Part shown: piece after piece, positions 12,374 to 14,569 of the stretch
How positions within the stretch are numbered: the first letter of the stretch is position 1
Layout of the letters: each line of letters begins with the position of its first letter
Origin: an uncultured Azospirillum sp.
Lineage (GTDB): Bacteria > Pseudomonadota > Alphaproteobacteria > Azospirillales > Azospirillaceae
Reading direction: 5' to 3'
Length of the DNA: 14,569 bases
Assembly: GCF_946480385.1 (NCBI RefSeq)
Contig: NZ_CAMLJP010000139.1
Coordinates: 1 to 14,569, forward strand
Notes under the pieces: generated by a model
What the model saw: the letters and a program-made list of their open reading frames with translations, nothing else
Told to the model about the DNA's origin: nothing
Databases searched by the model: none
Made by a program: the position numbers and the translations under genes

Positions 12374-12894
12374 ACGGGAGTTCCCTTCACGAACATCGGC
12401 AGACCGGCGACGGTCAGCACGACGCGCGGCGCCACGGCCGCGATGGATTGGTGCAGGCGGCCGGCATGGTCGCGGAAGCGGCGGGCCAGGGCATTGTCGG
12501 GCACGATGCCCATCCCGACCTCGTTGGAGACAAAGACCACCCGGCCCGGCAGAGTCGGCAAAAGCTCCACCAGCGCCGCGCTCTCCGCCGCGACGTCGGC
12601 CTCCGCCATCATCAGATTGGTCAGCCACAGGGTCAGGCAATCGACCAGAACGCCGGTGCCCTCGGCGGCATGGCGGCGCAAGACCCCGGTGAGGTCGCGC
12701 GGTTCCTCCACCGTCGTCCAGTCGGGGCCACGGTCGTCGCGATGCTTCGCCACCCGCTCCGCCATCTCCGAATCCCACACCTGCGAGGTGGCGATGTAGA
12801 CGCGCGGGCCGCCCAGCGCCGTCACCAGACCCTCGGCATAGCGGCTCTTGCCCGACCGCGCGCCGCCCAGCACCAGAGTCAAATCGGCCGTCAT
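12370..12894 (-). CDS. cobP: Adenosylcobinamide kinase / adenosylcobinamide-phosphate guanylyltransferase
   Basis: This 174-aa bifunctional enzyme (CobP in aerobic-pathway naming, CobU in Salmonella) phosphorylates adenosylcobinamide and then transfers GMP to it, ready for lower-ligand attachment. It has the P-loop LVLGGARSGKS (residues 7-17), the His51 region KHRDDRGPDWTTVE that carries the guanylylated histidine in the family, VDCLTLWLTNLM, and SNEVGMGIVP (123-132). The start is ambiguous: ATG 12894 has AAGG 8 nt upstream and gives MTADLTLVLGG, while ATG 12909 overlaps the cupin stop (ATGA) and adds five residues (MKVGR). I prefer 12894. Its stop overlaps the cobO start by 4 bases. Confidence 0.94.
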   Translation of the reverse strand: MTADLTLVLGGARSGKSRYAEGLVTALGGPRVYIATSQVWDSEMAERVAKHRDDRGPDWTTVEEPRDLTGVLRRHAAEGTGVLVDCLTLWLTNLMMAEADVAAESAALVELLPTLPGRVVFVSNEVGMGIVPDNALARRFRDHAGRLHQSIAAVAPRVVLTVAGLPMFVKGTPV

Positions 12895-12905
12895 TCTACC
12901 AACCT

Positions 12906-13382
12906 TCATTCCCAGGCGGTCCCGTCGCGATGCCGATAGGCGCCGTCGCGCCAGACCATGTCCTCGTCGGAATAGTCGATCTCGTCGCCGGCGCTGCGGT
13001 CGCCGACCTCCAGGTAGCTGGCCGGGCGGTCGCTGCGGTTGATCAGCCGGTGCCCGTCGGCGACGCCATGCGGGAAGCCGGCGCACATGCCGGCGGTCAG
13101 CAGCGTCTCGCCGGCGTCGGTCACCAGCGTCAACTCGCCCTCCACCACATAGACGAACTCGTCCTGTTCGCTGTGCCAGTGGCGCAGGGCCGAAGACGCG
13201 CCCGGCGCCAGCCGGGTCAGGTTGACGCCGAAATTGCTCAGACCCAGCGGATCGCCCAGCACGACCCGGTGCCGCCCGGCGACCTGCGCCCGGAAGGGCT
13301 GCGGATAGTCGGTGGCGCCGGTTTCGGCGGCCAGCGTCGCGGGGTCAAGGACCGGCGGGTTCGGCACGGGCGGATTCGGCAT
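12906..13382 (-). CDS. Cupin-domain protein heading the cobalamin gene run
   Basis: This 158-aa protein has a small beta-barrel cupin fold. Motif 1 is HWHSEQDEFVYVVEG (His68, His70, Glu75, Gly82) and motif 2 is PHGVADGHRLIN (His111 as the likely fourth metal ligand). The metal-site residues are complete, so it can probably bind a divalent metal, but the reaction is unknown. The N-terminus has a short PNPPV repeat and no signal peptide. The ATG at 13382 is chosen because GGAGAG stands about 5 nt upstream; the frame is open further to 13424. The stop codon overlaps a possible cobP start, so it is co-transcribed with the cobalamin genes. Whether it has a role in corrinoid synthesis cannot be told from sequence. 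Confidence 0.88.
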   Translation of the reverse strand: MPNPPVPNPPVLDPATLAAETGATDYPQPFRAQVAGRHRVVLGDPLGLSNFGVNLTRLAPGASSALRHWHSEQDEFVYVVEGELTLVTDAGETLLTAGMCAGFPHGVADGHRLINRSDRPASYLEVGDRSAGDEIDYSDEDMVWRDGAYRHRDGTAWE

Positions 13383-13414
13383 GGGCGCTCTCCGGTTCTG
13401 CAGTGCGGGTCCGG

Positions 13415-13443
13415 ACTGTCGCAAACCGCACCGGCGGCGTCAA
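13415..13443 (-). promoter_or_regulatory. Weak candidate promoter for the cupin-cob unit
   Basis: On the minus strand, TTGACG (13443-13438) and GACAGT (13420-13415) have 17-bp spacing about 33 bp upstream of the cupin start. The -35 is good; the -10 matches only half of the consensus. No cobalamin riboswitch motif could be found in this leader. Confidence 0.3.
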
Positions 13444-13518
13444 ACGGCGCAAGTCCCCTTACAGGGCAGGGTTGCCGCCCCCGCGGCTGGACAGGAGCCC
13501 ATTCGCCCACCATGCTTA

Positions 13519-13529
13519 TTGCAGTGCAA
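13519..13529. promoter_or_regulatory. TTGCA-G-TGCAA palindrome upstream of the alpha/beta hydrolase
   Basis: An 11-bp inverted repeat with a single central base lies 20 bp before the hydrolase start codon in a locally A/T-rich patch. TGC/GCA palindromes of this kind are recognised by PhaR-type regulators of polyhydroxyalkanoate genes in some alphaproteobacteria; that link is inference here. Confidence 0.4.
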
Positions 13530-13548
13530 AACAACAACCTGCGATGCG

Positions 13549-14370
13549 ATGTCGACCCTGGAGATCATCAGCCGCCGTCCCACCGGCACGCCGCCCATTA
13601 GCACACCTAAGACGCCGCCGCTCCTGTTCGTTCATGGCGCCTTCAGCGGCGCCTGGATCTGGGATGCCAAGTTCCTGTCCTGGTTCGCCGCGCGTGGCTG
13701 GGAAGCACATGCCGTCTCGCTGCGCGGCCATGGCAACAGCGAGGGGCGCGACCGGCTGCATGATTTCGGCATCGCCGATTACGTCGACGACGTGCTGGAG
13801 GCGGCGGATCGCCTCTCTGCCCCGCCGGTGTTGATCGGCCATTCCATGGGCGGCATGGTGGTGCAGCGCGCGCTGGCGAAGCGCCGGTTTCCCGCCGGCG
13901 TGCTGATTGCGTCTGCCCCGCCCTACGGTCTGATGTCCTCCACCATGGGGCTGGCCTGGCGCTCGCCCTATGTGTTCCAGCAGATGTCGATGCTGATGAC
14001 CTTCGGCGAGAAGGCGATCAACCCCGACGCCATCCGCCGCGCCATGTTCTCCGACAAGATGCCGCGCGCCGAAGCCGCCAAGTACGAAAGCTACCTGCAA
14101 GAGGAATCGCGCCGCGTCATGCTGGACATCGGCGGCTGGATCCCCTTCCCCGTCCTGCCGCCGCGCGACCTGCCGATGCTGGTGATGGGCGCCGAGGAAG
14201 ACCTGCTGTTCCCCCGCGCCGAGATCGTGGCAACCGCGATGGCGCTGGGCACCCAGCCGGTGTTCATGCCGGGCATGGGCCACGCGATGATGCTGGAGCA
14301 GGACTGGCAATCGGCCGCCGAGCGGGTCGAGGCTTGGATCGCGACAACGGTGAGCGCCGAGGTGGCCTGA
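13549..14370 (+). CDS. Alpha/beta-fold hydrolase
   Basis: This 273-aa protein has a complete alpha/beta-hydrolase core. It shows the oxyanion-hole motif HGAFSGAWIWD (residues 29-39), LRGHGNS (58-64), the nucleophile elbow GHSMG with Ser99, the acid in GAEEDLLFP (Asp218) and the base in GMGHAMMLE (His245). A helical, Met-rich lid (about 127-195) lies between strands 6 and 7. There is no signal peptide, so a cytoplasmic esterase, lipase or thioesterase-like activity is likely; the substrate cannot be named. The ATG at 13549 is used because homology begins shortly after; no clear ribosome binding site precedes it and the frame remains open upstream to 13312. It is divergent from the cupin gene and convergent with the fmdB-like gene 7 bp downstream. 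Confidence 0.9.
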   Translation: MSTLEIISRRPTGTPPISTPKTPPLLFVHGAFSGAWIWDAKFLSWFAARGWEAHAVSLRGHGNSEGRDRLHDFGIADYVDDVLEAADRLSAPPVLIGHSMGGMVVQRALAKRRFPAGVLIASAPPYGLMSSTMGLAWRSPYVFQQMSMLMTFGEKAINPDAIRRAMFSDKMPRAEAAKYESYLQEESRRVMLDIGGWIPFPVLPPRDLPMLVMGAEEDLLFPRAEIVATAMALGTQPVFMPGMGHAMMLEQDWQSAAERVEAWIATTVSAEVA

Positions 14371-14377
14371 GGCCGCC

Positions 14378-14569
14378 CTACGTCTTGGCCCGCTCCGACC
14401 GGGAATAGTTGCTGAAATGCCCCTCCTTCGCCGCCATCCGGCGGGCGGACTGGACGATGGCGCCAGACTTCCCTTCCGGCGCCACGTTCGACATCTGGCG
14501 GGTCAGGTCGGCGCTGCCGCAGGATGGGCAGGCAGGAGTCTCACCAGAGCGCACCAGGGTCTCGAACCC
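14378..14569 (-). CDS. FmdB-family zinc-ribbon protein, C-terminal part (runs off right edge)
   Basis: The last 63 codons of a minus-strand gene are present; its start lies beyond base 14569. The visible part reads FETLVRSGETPACPSCGS, then ADLTRQMSNVAPEGKSGAIV, and ends SNYSRSERAKT. The CPSCGS knuckle would be the second half of the FmdB zinc ribbon, whose first half (a CxxC near the N-terminus) is outside the window. The tail beginning RRMAAKEGHFSNYS is typical of alphaproteobacterial members. The function of the family is not firmly established (putative regulatory protein). It converges with the alpha/beta hydrolase gene, separated by 7 bp. Confidence 0.82.
   Translation of the reverse strand, partial: GFETLVRSGETPACPSCGSADLTRQMSNVAPEGKSGAIVQSARRMAAKEGHFSNYSRSERAKT

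Noticed and set aside
11201..12799. Very long (532-codon) plus-strand open frame across cobQ, cobO and cobP
   Set aside because: It lies antisense to three well-conserved cobalamin genes. The predicted protein is His/Gln/Gly/Asp-rich low-complexity sequence, typical of antisense frames in high-GC DNA.
13383..13548. Possible cobalamin riboswitch ahead of the cupin-cob unit
   Set aside because: A C/G-rich block (CAGCCGCGGGGGCGG on the minus strand) superficially resembles part of one, but the B12 box and the GGGAA...GGTG element are missing.

Overview
This is GC-rich (roughly two-thirds G+C) alphaproteobacterial chromosomal DNA. Gene order, codon use and protein flavour fit Rhodospirillales, most likely Azospirillum or a close relative. 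That placement rests on recognising protein families (PopZ, the pcm-rhodanese-tolC-popZ order, the cysK/alaX/sseA order) and not on any database search. Two tRNA genes and core metabolic genes point to a chromosomal, housekeeping region. I see no transposase, integrase, phage gene, CRISPR array or other sign of a mobile island.

Layout. (1) 1-2741, minus strand: a pcm-like methyltransferase, a single-domain rhodanese, a TolC-family outer-membrane protein with a good intrinsic terminator, and the first 51 codons of popZ, which runs off the left edge. (2) 2742-3460: a regulatory stretch followed by tRNA-Cys(GCA) and tRNA-Asn(GTT). Each tRNA has its own sigma70-like promoter and intrinsic terminator. 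A 28-base inverted repeat overlaps the tRNA-Cys promoter. (3) 3460-4660: small genes, comprising an 83-aa single-pass membrane protein (+), an 80-aa Cys-rich protein (-) and a 59-aa protein resembling the N-terminal part of HigA-type antitoxins (-). (4) 4660-6378, plus strand: an HtrA/DegP-like protein with a PDZ domain that appears to have lost all three catalytic residues, preceded by a pho-box-like direct repeat; then a Nudix hydrolase of the ADP-ribose pyrophosphatase type. (5) 6535-10224, plus strand: cysK, alaX, sseA, ypeA and a second GNAT acetyltransferase, closely spaced or overlapping. This looks like one cysteine/sulfur-centred transcription unit with a tRNA proofreading factor inside it. 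(6) 10274-13382, minus strand: a cupin gene followed by cobP/cobU, cobO and cobQ, chained by 4-base overlaps or very short gaps. These are late steps of adenosylcobalamin synthesis. (7) 13549-14370, plus strand: an alpha/beta hydrolase preceded by a TTGCA-G-TGCAA palindrome. (8) 14378-14569, minus strand: the C-terminal end of an FmdB-type zinc-ribbon protein, cut by the right edge.

Most of the window is ordinary core genome. I found no convincing new multi-gene system. The items most worth a second look are the triad-less HtrA-like protein with its pho-box-like site, the inverted repeat on the tRNA-Cys promoter, the pcm homologue with an altered substrate motif, and the three small proteins at 3677-4430.
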